From contig NC_079516.1 in assembly GCF_000801105.2 (NCBI RefSeq), positions 52,187,265-52,251,264 of the forward strand: a stretch of DNA of 64,000 nt, given 5' to 3'. Shown one piece after another: positions 24,640 through 35,903 of this stretch. The position numbers and the translations under genes are program-made. Each line of letters opens with the position of its first letter. Position 1 is the stretch's first letter. The notes under the pieces were generated by a model. That model saw only the letters and a list, made by a program, of their open reading frames with translations. It searched no databases and was not told where the DNA came from. This DNA is from Raphanus sativus. Taxonomy: Eukaryota > Streptophyta > Magnoliopsida > Brassicales > Brassicaceae.

Positions 24640-25417
24640 TATGGATTTTAAAAACTCCTTTTTTTAATTTATTTGTGTTTGAGATGCTTGTTAATTAAGA
24701 TAATGCGTTTCGATTGTATTTATAGTGATTATAAGTCTTCTTTAGGATGGAGTAGTGATGTGTTTTGGTTTGACTATTACCAAGTTGTAGCTTATATATT
24801 CACACTATATTGGGACAGTAATGTCACTACGCGCTAATATGACCATACGATCTATATATGTATATATGATTTATTCTTGTTTGGGATTCAAAGTCAAGAG
24901 GTGAAACTATTCTTCTTTGCACCCATCCATCACGGGACTGTTTTATGATAGTTATATGACTTGATGAAATAGACAATTGTATTGAAAATCCTGAATAGTG
25001 CATTATTCGAGCTGGAAGTCTATACAATAAAAGAGTTGACATAACTAAAGATGCGTGCGGTCAAATAACTACGCTCGGTCTCTAGTGCATGTCCTCTTCA
25101 ATCTGAATATAAGAGACTAGCTAAGAGATATATGACTTTGGGAAAAGAAACTAAAATTCTCCAAATCATCTGCATATAAAAGACTAGATATGATATGACT
25201 TTGGGAAAAGAAACTAGAAATTACCATCGATACCCATTGTAAATCTGCTTTATTCGTTTTGATTGATAGAAAACAGATAACAAAAAACTATAATGGAATG
25301 TAACTAATATGGCTTCTTCTATATATGTTATTAAGAGTCAGATTCTCTTACAATGTTTTTGTAACAACCCATAAGTACCATATGATGATATAGTAAATTA
25401 ATAGTGACTTAGCTGAG
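24640..25417. other. Intergenic region between C1 gene and neprosin gene
   Basis: Probable promoter of the minus-strand C1 gene near 24640-24800. A diverged direct repeat occurs at about 25100-25225: AGACTAG, then ATATGACTTTGGGAAAAG, then AAACTA, twice. No gene seen. Confidence 0.4.
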
Positions 25418-27370
25418 TCATTTACACTTAGGATTTCGACCAGGACCACCAAAGAAAAAGTAAACCCCCCAATGAACATCAGTGCCAGGTTTGATATTGT
25501 AACAATTTTCTTCACTCATAAAAGAAGAAGTTCCCACAGGTGGTTTCATAATTTCACCCTCATCAACTATCTCAATATTTTTGAAGTAACTAGCCTTCTC
25601 ATATCCTTCCTCTGCAAAGCGTCCACTCCCCATCTTCGTTGTTGTATGTTGTGATCCATCTCTATAATTAGTTATTTCTCCTCCCCAATTCACATCTGTT
25701 GCAACATCTTTTAGAGTAGTAAACAAGGAGGAAGGCCAATACCCGACAAATATATTGTCATATACTTTTAACCACCAGTGTCCTGAACGTGTGTCCTATA
25801 ATAATATAACAAAGTATACATTGTTAATTTGAATGTCTATAAGAGAATTCTTGCTAACATATTAAAGGTATTTCGAATTATTAATTTGAATTATTAACCC
25901 TCCATATAGATGTTGGAATCTGATATTGAGCACCACCGACGCTGGAGACAGGACTAACGGCTGCACCTATGGCAAAGTCTTGACTTACAAGAACAAAGCC
26001 TGGACACTTAAGATTGTAGCAGCCAGTATCCTGATATCCATCGGCCTGTTTAGTATTCCCAATCAACACCAAGAAAAATTGGTTCTCTTTAAGTAAATAA
26101 TATGACTAACCAATAAAAAAATAAATAATTCAAAACAATGTTAAAAATATTTAACTCACAGTCCAGTAAACAAAATATCTGGGGTTGTAATCACCATACA
26201 AACCTTTATACACCTAATTAATAACAATTTCCATTAACAATAAGTAAATAAAAAAAATATAAATACATCAGTTATAAGAACAAATCAAGAACCTGCCATC
26301 CAGCTTCGATGCTGTTAGTGTCTCTAGAAGTGCCAGATACAAGCCATATCTGTGCTAGGCTGAACTCTCTTAGTGTTTGTACGTAAGGCTTCCATAAGCT
26401 TATAGTCGCCTTAGCTCCATGAAACCTTCCTTTTGTAACCAATACAGAGTGCTATATATACATACGCATACGTATTTAAGAACAAGTTATGATGAGTTTG
26501 AAAGTGATTAAATGTGAGATATATGTACCGAATGTGTGCGCTTGGTTCTAGGTTTATTGTCTGGTTTAGGTTGAGGGAAGCTGTTAGGTTCCTTTTTTCC
26601 ATATGTTCTCATCGATTTTTCTCGTAATATATCTTCTCTTCTAGTTCTTATGATTGGAATACTATTTTTTGGACATCTTCCATTGGTTCTCCAAAGTTGA
26701 GTCACCACATTAGATTTGTTTTGGGTGTTTAAAGATTCGTTGTTCCATTCTTTTGGGAAAGTACTTGGTCTCATCTTCAACACAACAATGTTAAAACAAT
26801 AATAACAAGTTAATCATTAGATATGATAACCAAAACACTTAGTTTACCATTTAGAATAGTATTAATAGATCTAAGTTTATGTCCAAAGTTACTTTTTTGG
26901 AAAGATAATTTAGATTTATAGACTTGTCACAAAAAATAGTGAATGCTGGCTTTTAGTTTTAAAAAAGCTACGAACCAAATGTTAGATTTTATGTTATAAA
27001 AGTAATTGTAATAATAATCACGGTAAAAAGAAGTGATTTTCTAACCTGAATGGTGTGGTTTCTGAATAAAGGATGATCATAAATGGGATGGTTTTTCATA
27101 TGAACGCAGTCTATAATATCTCCATCCGGACTCTACACAAAGATTATCCAATGTATGCAACTAGAGATTAACGATTAACAAAGATAGAAAAATTAGTTAT
27201 GTATAGTTATGTGTAAATTCACAAGTATAATTAACCTTGATGGACTTAAGAGCATGTTTGTTAAGTTTTTTCAAAAGTCGATCTACTTGAGCATCGTCAA
27301 TATTGGAGAACTCATTTCCGGTTACTATTGTCGCTATGACTATAATGATGAGCACAAAGCTTGCCATCAT
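25418..27370 (-). CDS. Neprosin-family (DUF239) putative secreted glutamic peptidase, 401 aa
   Basis: Neprosin is a secreted prolyl endopeptidase first known from Nepenthes pitcher fluid; most plant members are uncharacterised. Seven exons join in frame: 27370-27236, 27132-27046, 26774-26529, 26451-26293, 26213-26160, 26045-25899 and 25795-25418 (1206 bases). Exon 1 gives a signal peptide ([18 protein letters not shown]). Exons 1-3 form the activation-peptide domain: [24 protein letters not shown], and [15 protein letters not shown]. Exons 4-7 form the peptidase domain, with [67 protein letters not shown] and the C-terminal GGPGRNPKC. The Glu in IEAGWQ and in NWGGEI are my candidates for the catalytic pair. 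All splice sites are GT-AG and no break is visible. It lies between two C1-domain genes. Confidence 0.93.
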
Positions 27371-28615
27371 TCGATCTTACTAAGTGTATACAAAATGTTT
27401 TTTTTAAGTGCTTCACGGTATTTGGTTGATAGATTATTGAGCTAAATGCTTTATATATATCAAAGAAAGGTCACGTTACACCAAAAAAAAAGAGAGAAAG
27501 GTCACGTTATCTTTACCAATTTTCACAAGAAAATCTCAATATTTTTATTATTATTAATAAAAATAAAGAAACTTAATTAGAATAGAAAACAAAATCCAAT
27601 TATAGCATATATATATATTGTGCCTTTAAATAGATTATAATTTCCTTTTGTTGTTAAAAACTAATTTCCTTTTAGTCGTATACAAAATTAATTAATGTAA
27701 TATACAGATTCGGACAGATGTTAATAATTAAAGATTACAAAATATGATAAGTTGTGTTGACATTTATCAAGTAAATACAATTTTAGTAGAAAAATAATGA
27801 AAATACTGTTTTGTAAAAGGTTTTGTAGTTACATGACAAACTGGAACCTGTTTGTTACTTTCCTTCAGATTTTGACGAATATGTCTTTATGCACGATATA
27901 TAAGATCTTAAATGTTTGGCATCCTGTATGATAGTGAAAGCTCTTTGATTTAAAGTGAAACTGATTCAGTGCAATAACGTTTATATATTTAATTAATTTT
28001 GCTCCATTACGTTAGTTTGACGTTTTTTTTCTTTGATCCTATCTTCCAAAATGCGATTTACACAAAAGTAAGTTTTCTGTTTTATGTGTATCCATTGTTT
28101 GTATAGGTATTCCTACGTCAATACTTGAACGATGCTAAACTTAAACAAAGTTGCAGAAGATAATTAGCATTAACTTAGAGAGATTGAACTTAAACGTATG
28201 TATAAGATATACCAAGTTGCTAATTACAACCAGATGTTAATTAGAATCTCCGTGTCTACAAGTTATCTTTATCTTAGATTAAACCAAACCGCGTCTACGG
28301 ATACTACTTTTGTCTCTTAATTAGTCTTTAACTTTGCAGCCCAACTAAGTTCAAATGTCAACGGTCTTCCCAAATTAGTTCAAATGTCAACGATCTTCAA
28401 TACATATATAAGATACATATACACATCATCATACCATATAATGAAACATTCTTAAATTAGCGAAACCCGCATGATACAGCGACTTGGTTAATTAATAATC
28501 CTCAATTAAACCAACGCATAAAATTCATCAGATTATGCCATTTTGGTATATATACCTCAACATCCTTGTCCCACAAAACACTAAAACCAAACTCATAATC
28601 AAAAACATTCTATAT
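27371..28615. other. Shared upstream region of neprosin (-) and C1 (+) genes
   Basis: A 1.2-kb divergent intergenic region that should hold promoters for both genes. A near-direct duplication of TTCAAATGTCAACG(A/G)TCTTC occurs at about 28351 and 28380, the best candidate for a repeated regulatory element. No other gene was seen. Confidence 0.45.
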
Positions 28616-29268
28616 ATGGCTTCAAGAAAACCAAAGGCCAAACCTGTTACTCGCCAATCTGTGAGGCACCAGAGTCACAACCATCCATTGCGTGTCTTTA
28701 AAGCCAAAGAAGACGATGAGACCGTTTGCTCTGGATGCGAGCTCGATCTTATCGGGCAAGCTTTCAAGTGTACGAAGTCGGAATGCGATTACTTATTACA
28801 CAAGTCATGTTTCGACCTACCTGGTGAGACCAATCACAAGTCTCACCAGGACCACCCTTTGACCTTGCTTTATTCCCCACCAGATGGCCAATCCGCCTAC
28901 ACCTGCGACGCATGTGACCAATACGGATCTGGATTCACTTACCATTGCTCCAACTGCAAGTACAATCTTCATGTGGGATGTGCGTTTCTCCCTGAGGCCA
29001 TAGAGCGTGAAGATCATGAGCATCCACTCACTCTTCTTTATTGCACACCGTGTAAGGGTCGTGAAGACACGACCTTCGTTTGCAGCGCTTGCGAAGAGAC
29101 TATTTCTGAAGATCTCTGGGGGTATTACTGCATAGGATGTGACTATGGAACACATGTGCATTCATGTGCGGCATACGAAGATCAAGAATCAAGTGAGGAG
29201 GAAGAAGCAGAGGAAGAAGGAGAAGCCAGTTCTCCAGCTTCTAGGATAAAGTCTTTGATGAAGGCTCA

Positions 29269-29793
29269 CACTACAAGAAAACACGCAGATACTGAGGGAC
29301 TTTTTCCTCAGTAAGTCGTCGGAATAACCGTATTCCGACGACATACCGAGAAAAAAGGTCCTCGGAAAAAACTCCTCGAAATTTCATTTTCCCTCGAAAT
29401 TTCCTCGAAATTTTCTGACGGAATTTCGAGGAACAGTATTCCGAGGAAATTGTGAGGACGAGGATTCGTCACAAAAGTCCTCAAAATTTTCCTACGGACG
29501 TGGTCGTCGAAATATTCTGAGGGAACCCTTTCCTCAGAATTTTCAAAAAAATAAATAAAAAAAAATATTAATTTTTTTAATGAAATTCGAAAATATAAAA
29601 TATAAAATAAAAATTGAAATTGAAAATATATTAGATAATATTATTCAAAATTGTACAAATTAAAATATATTAAAAATTAGTTTTAATAAATAAAAATTTT
29701 AAAAATCCAAAAATAGTTTTTAATCACAAAAATATAAATATATAAAAAATATTTTAATAATTACTATATATAGTTTTTAGTATACATGATTTA

Positions 29794-29827
<34 letters not shown>

Positions 29828-31870
29828 AAAAATTACAAATCGTTTATAAATATAGAAAAGGGTTTTTAAATATTTTTTAAAATTTATAAAAAACGTTTTA
29901 TTATTACTGTAAACTTTAAAAAACGTTTTAATATATATAAAAATAGTTTAATAATTACAAAAATAATTTAAATATATAAAAGGAGGTTAAATATATAAAA
30001 AATAGTTTAGTAATTACAAAAACGTATTAAAAAATCATATACACATTTTTAAAAGTCAAAAAACGTTTTAAAAAATCAAAAAACGTTTTAAAACATGAAA
30101 AACGTTTTGAATTTTAACCAAAACACAAAATAAATCGAAAAAAATAAAACAACAATTTCATAATTACAAAAAAAGTTTTAATATATATAAAATAGTTTAA
30201 TAATTACAAAAATAGTTTTAATATATAAAAATAGTTTAATAAGTACAAAATAGTTTTAATATATAAAAAATAGTTTTAAAAATCAAAAAACGTTTTAAAA
30301 ATTCAAAAACGTTTTAAAAAATCATATACACATTTTTAAAAAAAAAAAAAACGTTTTAAAAAATCAAAAAACGTTTTAAAAAATCATATACACATTTTTA
30401 AAAATCAAAAAACGTTTTAAAACATGAAAAACATTTTGAATTTTACCCAAAACACAAAAGAACTAAAAAAATATATAACAACAATCCAAACAACAATCCA
30501 AACTTGAAAATCCTAAGCTATCCATTCAATCCTAGAATTTCTTTTCTAACAACCTAAATTTCGAGATCTAACATCCAAAGAATCGATCTATGAAGAGAGG
30601 AAGAGAAGAGAGATGAACTTACATGATAGGAAGAGAGGAGAGGAAGAGAGGAGAGGAAGAGAGGGGATTTGCCGCGCAGAGGAAGAGAGGAGAGGAAGGA
30701 GGCCGCGCAAGAGAGGAGAGGAAGAGAGGAGAGGCAGAGAGAAATGGGGAAGAGAAGAACGTAAAACCTAATTTATGAGACGTCCGATGGACACTGTCCG
30801 TCGGAATTTCCTCACAAAATTTAATAAGGTTCCTCGAAATTTCCTCGAAATCTTCTAATCTAATTTTCGCGAAATGTTTGGCGGCTAGGATTGCCGGGTT
30901 AATGAAAAATATTCCGAGGAAAGCAGGTTCCTCGAAATTTCCTCACAATATTGTGAGGAAATTTCGAGGAAACAGGGTTTGAAAGCAGGTTCCTCGAAAT
31001 TTCCTCACAATATTGTGAGGAAATTCCGAGGAAACAGGGTTTGAGGTTTTGAAAACATCGATTTTTTTTCTTCTATGTCATTTCTTATACAAATATAATT
31101 CATACTAATGAGGTTTCTTTGTATAGATGATCATAAACAATGAAATAACACAATTACAAAAATAATTGTAAGTATTTAAAACTTACAATTATTTTTGTAA
31201 TTATGTTATTTCATTGTTTATGATCATCTATACAAAGAAACCTCATTAGTATGTTTCAATGTTTCCTCATAAACAATGAAATAACACAATTACAAAAATA
31301 ATTGTAAGTATTCCCTTTAACGTTTATTAAAATGTATAAGTGTTTCTCTTATGTTGTGTGGTTTTCGTTCAATCCGCAAAACATTATTTTCGGTTTAAAA
31401 CCCTAAAGTTTTGACTTCATAATCTGCCTAAGACACTTAATGAAGGTTATATACATGTTATTCAATCCGCAAAACGTTGTTTTCGGTTTAAAACCCCTTA
31501 TTCCTCGAAATTCCCTCGGAATATTGTGAGGGAATTTCGAGGAAATACCGAAAATCATTTGTTTCGTCGAAATTTCCTCGAAATATTTCGAGGGTATTTC
31601 GACGAACAAGGGGTTTTAAATCAAATCCCTCAACCGTGAAAGGACATTCCGAAGAAATTTCGAGGAAATCCTATTGTCCCTCGGTATTCCCTCAAAAAAT
31701 ACCGAGGAAATGTGTCTTCCTCGCAATTTCCTCGAAATTTTTCGAGGAAATACCGAGGGAAACCACATTTCTTGGTTTCCTCGTATTTCCTCGATTTTTC
31801 GTCAGAAAATTCCGAAGAACTCATTTTCCCTCGGTATGTCCCTCAGAATATCGATGTTTTTCTTGTAGTG
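29269..31870. mobile_element. CACTA-type non-autonomous transposon (2602 bp) with TCA target duplication
   Basis: Starts CACTACAAGAAAACACGCAG and ends TTTTTCTTGTAGTG. TCA occurs at 29266-29268 and 31871-31873, the 3-bp duplication expected for CACTA elements. The outer 250 bp on the left and about 400 bp on the right are filled with TCCTCGAAATTTCC / GAGGAAATTTCGAGG words in both orientations. The centre contains many ACGTTTTAAAA units (29880-30440), a GAGGAGAGGAAGA-rich stretch (30595-30750) and a hairpin (31101-31253). No transposase. Open frames in the right subterminal region are repeat artefacts. Confidence 0.92.
31101..31253. repeat. Near-perfect inverted repeat, 73-bp arms, 7-bp loop
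   Basis: Left arm 31101-31173 (CATACTAATGAGG ... ATTGTAAGT) and right arm 31181-31253 are inverse copies with a single visible mismatch (GTG versus ATG near 31204). The loop is ATTTAAA. A third, partial copy of the left arm lies at 31268-31312. A transcript through it would fold into a long hairpin. Confidence 0.9.
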
Positions 31871-31976
31871 TCAGGACGAGATGGCAGCTATGCAGCTAGA
31901 GGCACGTATTATGAATGATGCGAATGAGGCTGCGCTTGATCTTTGGGATCATCCAAAGCGGAGATGCTATTGGTGA

Positions 31977-32892
31977 TCAACAAGGAAGTATATTATTTAA
32001 CATTTTTACAAAAAAAAAAAAAAAACAACAAGGAAGTATATTATATAATATTATATATGAAGATGTGTGATTGATTCTTTCTTTGATAAAGTTTCTTTTC
32101 GGAAATAAAAAAACTGTGTATGTGTGTGAGTGTGTATTTGTATATTTTCTGAATATTTTTTTCTTTTTGGAACAAATTTTTTCGGAATATGTTGTTTACG
32201 TCGAAATGTACATTTTCTTGCTTTGTTTAAACTTGGTTGCATTTATATTCGTCCAATAATTACAGATTTTAAAGATTTATTCTTACATTTATATCCGCCC
32301 AAACGTTACACTTCAAATCGAGCATATTGAAACGATTTTGAGATGGGTGTTTGTTAATATGTAAAACAATTGCATAATTGCATTCTTGATTGTCTCTCAG
32401 AAATTTACAATCTACACCAAAACTAAAATAAGAAAACATTCCTCTAATCTCCTAAACTGATACAATCTTTTTTTTTTTAATATCTCCCTCAAATTAAATT
32501 TCAAAAAAAAAAATATCTCTCTTCAAATTCGAGCATAAAATTTTATTCAAGTTTTTTGGAAAAGACACAGACAATGTTAGTTTATTAGGAGTATAATTTT
32601 TGGAAATATGTTAAATTGATATTTTGCTTTTTTTACAACATTCTTTTACTTGCCAAAAAATAAACAAACAAATTGACTTGTGTTAATGATCAACGATATA
32701 AAAAACTGATGATGCTACTAAATTATAACAATACTGAATTAGTCAAAAAAATATAAAAATTGATGATACTACTAAATTTTTGATACTAGTAACTAACTTA
32801 TATATATGCATTACAAATTTATATGTTAATTTAGTTTATCTAGTTTTAAAAAATACATCCATAATATTAAATCAGAATCCTTCATAAAATTA
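31977..32892. other. 3' flank of the split C1 gene; AT-rich DNA
   Basis: Probable original 3' UTR of the C1 gene followed by AT-rich intergenic DNA. AACAAGGAAGTATATTAT occurs twice (about 31979 and 32027). No gene seen. Confidence 0.4.
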
Positions 32893-33076
32893 CAGTATAA
32901 CTTCTTTAAATTAATAATCTATAAATTAATATCTCTATAAATTAATATAATTTCATAGTTTCAAATTGAGTTTTTGGTTCAATTAGTATTTCGATAAATT
33001 AATAATCTTTATAAATTAATAAAAAAATTATAGTTTGATGTAGTCCCAACATTATTAATTTATATAGGTTTCACTG
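32893..33076. mobile_element. Emigrant-like (Tc1/mariner-type) MITE, 184 bp
   Basis: The left end CAGTATAACTTCTTTAAATT and the inverse of the right end, CAGTGAAACCTATATAAATT, are imperfect terminal inverted repeats. The element is flanked by TA on both sides (32891-32892 and 33077-33078). The termini resemble the CAGTAAAACCTCTATAAATT type known from the Arabidopsis Emigrant family. Confidence 0.8.
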
Positions 33077-33610
33077 TATGTCTTTAGTTATTTGAATTAT
33101 TTACAATGACATTGTCATGTTACTTGTTAATATAAGATTTTATTTAAAAAGATTTCCTAAAATAATTTTAAGCAACAATCAATATCATTTAATGTTAACC
33201 GATTGTGCACATAATAATTTTCCAAATATGATTTACAAGATTTTTTTTCATTTCAAAAAGTAGATCTAAAATATTCAAAAACATAAATAAAATAACTTAT
33301 TTTTCAAATAACCAAAAAATAAATTAGATTTTTAGTTAGAAGTTAAACAGATATATAAAGATAGATGAGGAATGAGAATGCATTTTAGATAATTAAATCG
33401 AGATTTTGTATGTATATAGAAGCAAATTTTTCTAAATAAATTTATATTTTAGGTCTAATAAATCTATCATAGATTGGATACGATTTAAGTCAATACACTT
33501 AATTCTTTTTTTTATATTAAACGTTTTAGTATATGGATTTTGAAGTTCGAATTAATTTTGAAAATTAATAATTATTTCACAAAATTATTTTTTAGATATT
33601 AATCATCCAA
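33077..33610. other. AT-rich intergenic DNA, no gene seen
   Basis: Lies between the MITE and the large MULE. No coding signal and no clear repeats. Confidence 0.4.
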
Positions 33611-34019
33611 AACATATAAGGGAAATTACCACAAATATCACTTTCATGATACCACTTTTTAAATTTACACTAATCAACTTTACCCTTAAAATTTTAATAG
33701 ATAAAGTACCATTGTACCCTTAGCTGATCAAACACAAACATATCTTCTCCTGCACGATTTTAAAATTTCTCAGATTGATGATTATATTCGACGACTACGG
33801 CAAAGGTCTCTCCGGCGATATTCGACGACTCCGGTGAAATTCGACGACTCTGGCTAAATTCAACGACTCGGAGGAAGATTGTACACGGAAAACACGGAGA
33901 AGCTCTAGAGAAAAAGAAAGATCTCCGACGAAGAAGAACGAATAGCTCCGACGAAAAACAAAGAGATCCGGTGAAGGAAGACGAGCTCTGGCGACATACT
34001 TCGATCTGTGTCTGGAGAT

Positions 34020-35780
34020 TTTAAATTGGTCAGATCTGAAGCTTCCTCAACTTGTGATCGGACTCGCCGTGGGAATCACAATCATCATCGGCTTCGTCAA
34101 GACCAATAGATTCAAGGAAGCTTCTCCCCGCTGAGTTTTATTCTTCCTGGGTCGTTTTCTCCGAGCGTCAGAAGTTAAAGTCTCCCCTAATTGAGTATAA
34201 AGCTTCTTCCTTTTTTTTTGCGAATTGGTGTTCACTTTTGGCGTTTTTGTTTTACTTCAGTTGACTTGGCTGAACCATCACTTGACTAAGATCTGGCCTT
34301 ATGTTGATGAGGTATGTTGAATGAGAGAGAGATTTGATATTGTGACATTTTTATGAAGATATTTTTTTCTAAAGAGGTTTTCTTTCCTGTTCATTGGAGT
34401 TTTTAGGCAGCCTCTGTGCTTATAAGGGCATCCGTAGAGCCGGATCTCGAGCAATATAGACCTGCCGTTGTTGCCTCCTTGACATTTTCTAAGCTTACTC
34501 TCGGTACCGTGGCGCCTCAGTTTACAGGTTTGCTTTGTTTAAATGTAATGTTTTTTTTTTGTGTTTGTGAGGTAACTAAAACTTGTGCAAATTGAATCAA
34601 TTTGAGTTGGCGTTGAAATCTCTTTGCTTTTGAACTTTTCGGTTTGGTGTGAGTCCATCGTGAGCTTGGATTCTTAGTCGAGATTGTTTATGTTTTCAAC
34701 GCTTCTCCACTTTGTAACCTACTTTTACTTGATAGTAAGTTAGTAACTGTATCATGTCCAAGGGAAAATTTATATTCAAGTGAATAAAAAGAATGAGAAA
34801 TGGTTTATATTAAACTGGAAAACTAATATTCAATGGCCGCGGTATGCTTTACATTTCTGTGGATAGTGTTTTCAAAGTTTGCAAAAATAAGAGCCATAAT
34901 CTTAAACTAATACTTTGCCGTTGCTTTACAGTTTATGAGATTGCTTGTGCTCCTTGGTGTTTCTGTAGGTGTTTCCATTATAGAAGGTGATGAAAATGGG
35001 ATGACCATGGAGCTTGATATGAATTGGGATGGGAATCCAAATATAGTACTTGGCATCAAGACCTTAGGTTGTGTATCTCTTCCAGTTCAGGTACAGGACA
35101 TGTACCTCATGCCTGCCTTGCAGAGCATGTGAAGTCATACTGATGTTTTGTTTGTAGCTTTTCTAGTTTGCTCCATGATAAGCAGCTGACTACAACTGAT
35201 ATCGTATTGTCTGTTTTCTAGGTGAAAAATATTGGATTCACTGGTGTTTTCAGGCTGATTTTAGGCCATTGGTTGATGAGTTTCCTTGCTTTGGAGCTGT
35301 CAGTGTTTCTCTTAGAGAAAAGGTTGGTGTCCTCTGAAACATTTGAAGCTGTTATTTTCATAAATGTTTTTTCTTTAGTTTTGTTTAATGTTGTTACATT
35401 CTTTTACGTGCATAACTGAGCATGCAATTGTGTGTGCATAAAAGTCTCTGTTGTATGTTGTTTAGCTTAAGACATCCAAAATTTTGTGTTGCAGAAAAAA
35501 TTGGACTTCACCCTTAAGGTTGTTTTTTTTTTTGATAAAACTATAGTCTACGTTTCTAGTTTTCTTTTCCTTTTCTATCTCATTTTCTCACCCAGCGTTC
35601 CACATGACGCTACTGATGCAATGCTGTGCTTTGTTAGATGTTCTTTTATGCCCTGGGGCATATGAAGCTTACCATAAAGTTGATATGTAACAGGAAACAA
35701 TACAGGATGCCGTGGAAGATTCAATCACATGGCCTGTTCGGAAGGTCATCCCCATTTTGACGGAAGATTCAATCATAAGT
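34020..35780 (+). pseudogene. Synaptotagmin/extended-synaptotagmin-like gene fragment (N-terminal and SMP region)
   Basis: Plant SYT/NTMC2 proteins tether ER to plasma membrane: an N-terminal membrane anchor, an SMP lipid-transfer domain, then C2 domains. Pieces in order: LKLPQLVIGLAVGITIIIGF (anchor), SSWVVFSERQK, LTWLNHHLTKIWPYVDE (34261-34311), ASVEPDLEQYRPAVVASLTF and KLTLGTVAPQFT (to 34527), GDENGMTMELDMNWDGNPNI and LGIKTLG..SLPVQ (to 35088), VKNIGFTGVFRLI (35222), KKLDFTLK (about 35495) and DAVEDSITWPVRKVIPI (about 35700). Introns with GT-AG sites are kept. A one-base loss in the T-run near 35260 shifts frame, the stretch expected between KKLDFTLK and DAVEDS is missing, and no C2 domain follows. 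It is a captured, decayed fragment. Confidence 0.85.
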
Positions 35781-35903
35781 AAAAATTATATGAAACTCAT
35801 ATAGGAAGTAACAATTGGTACTCTTTTCTGGGGGAATCTTGTGCTTGCTTTAGTTGGTTGATTTGAAAATCTTTCATTCTAGATGTATGATTAGCTAGAG
35901 ATC

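Larger units (their letters stand above)
28616..31976 (+). pseudogene. Cys/His-rich C1 (DC1) domain protein, split by a CACTA element near its 3' end
   Basis: The ATG at 28616 begins [20 protein letters not shown]; modules follow as [86 protein letters not shown] and [16 protein letters not shown], then an acidic run. The host coding sequence stops matching at 29268 where CACTACAAG begins, and resumes at 31874 after the element and a second TCA. The two host parts are exactly in register and would give 251 residues ending DLWDHPKRRCYW. As it stands, the frame reads 14-15 element-derived residues and stops at 29312-29314. The zinc modules are intact, so a slightly altered protein could still be made; only the C-terminal 34 or so residues are lost. 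The acidic and coiled tail resembles that of the sister gene at 24639. Confidence 0.85.

Noticed and set aside
31403..31918. Several overlapping open frames on both strands near the right end of the CACTA element
   Set aside because: They arise from repeated TCCTCGAAATTTCC words, which lack stops in several frames; no domain or codon bias.
33890..34235. Minus-strand frame and GACGACTCCGG repeats near the left end of the MULE as a coding gene
   Set aside because: The sequence is subterminal repeat plus antisense of the captured synaptotagmin fragment.
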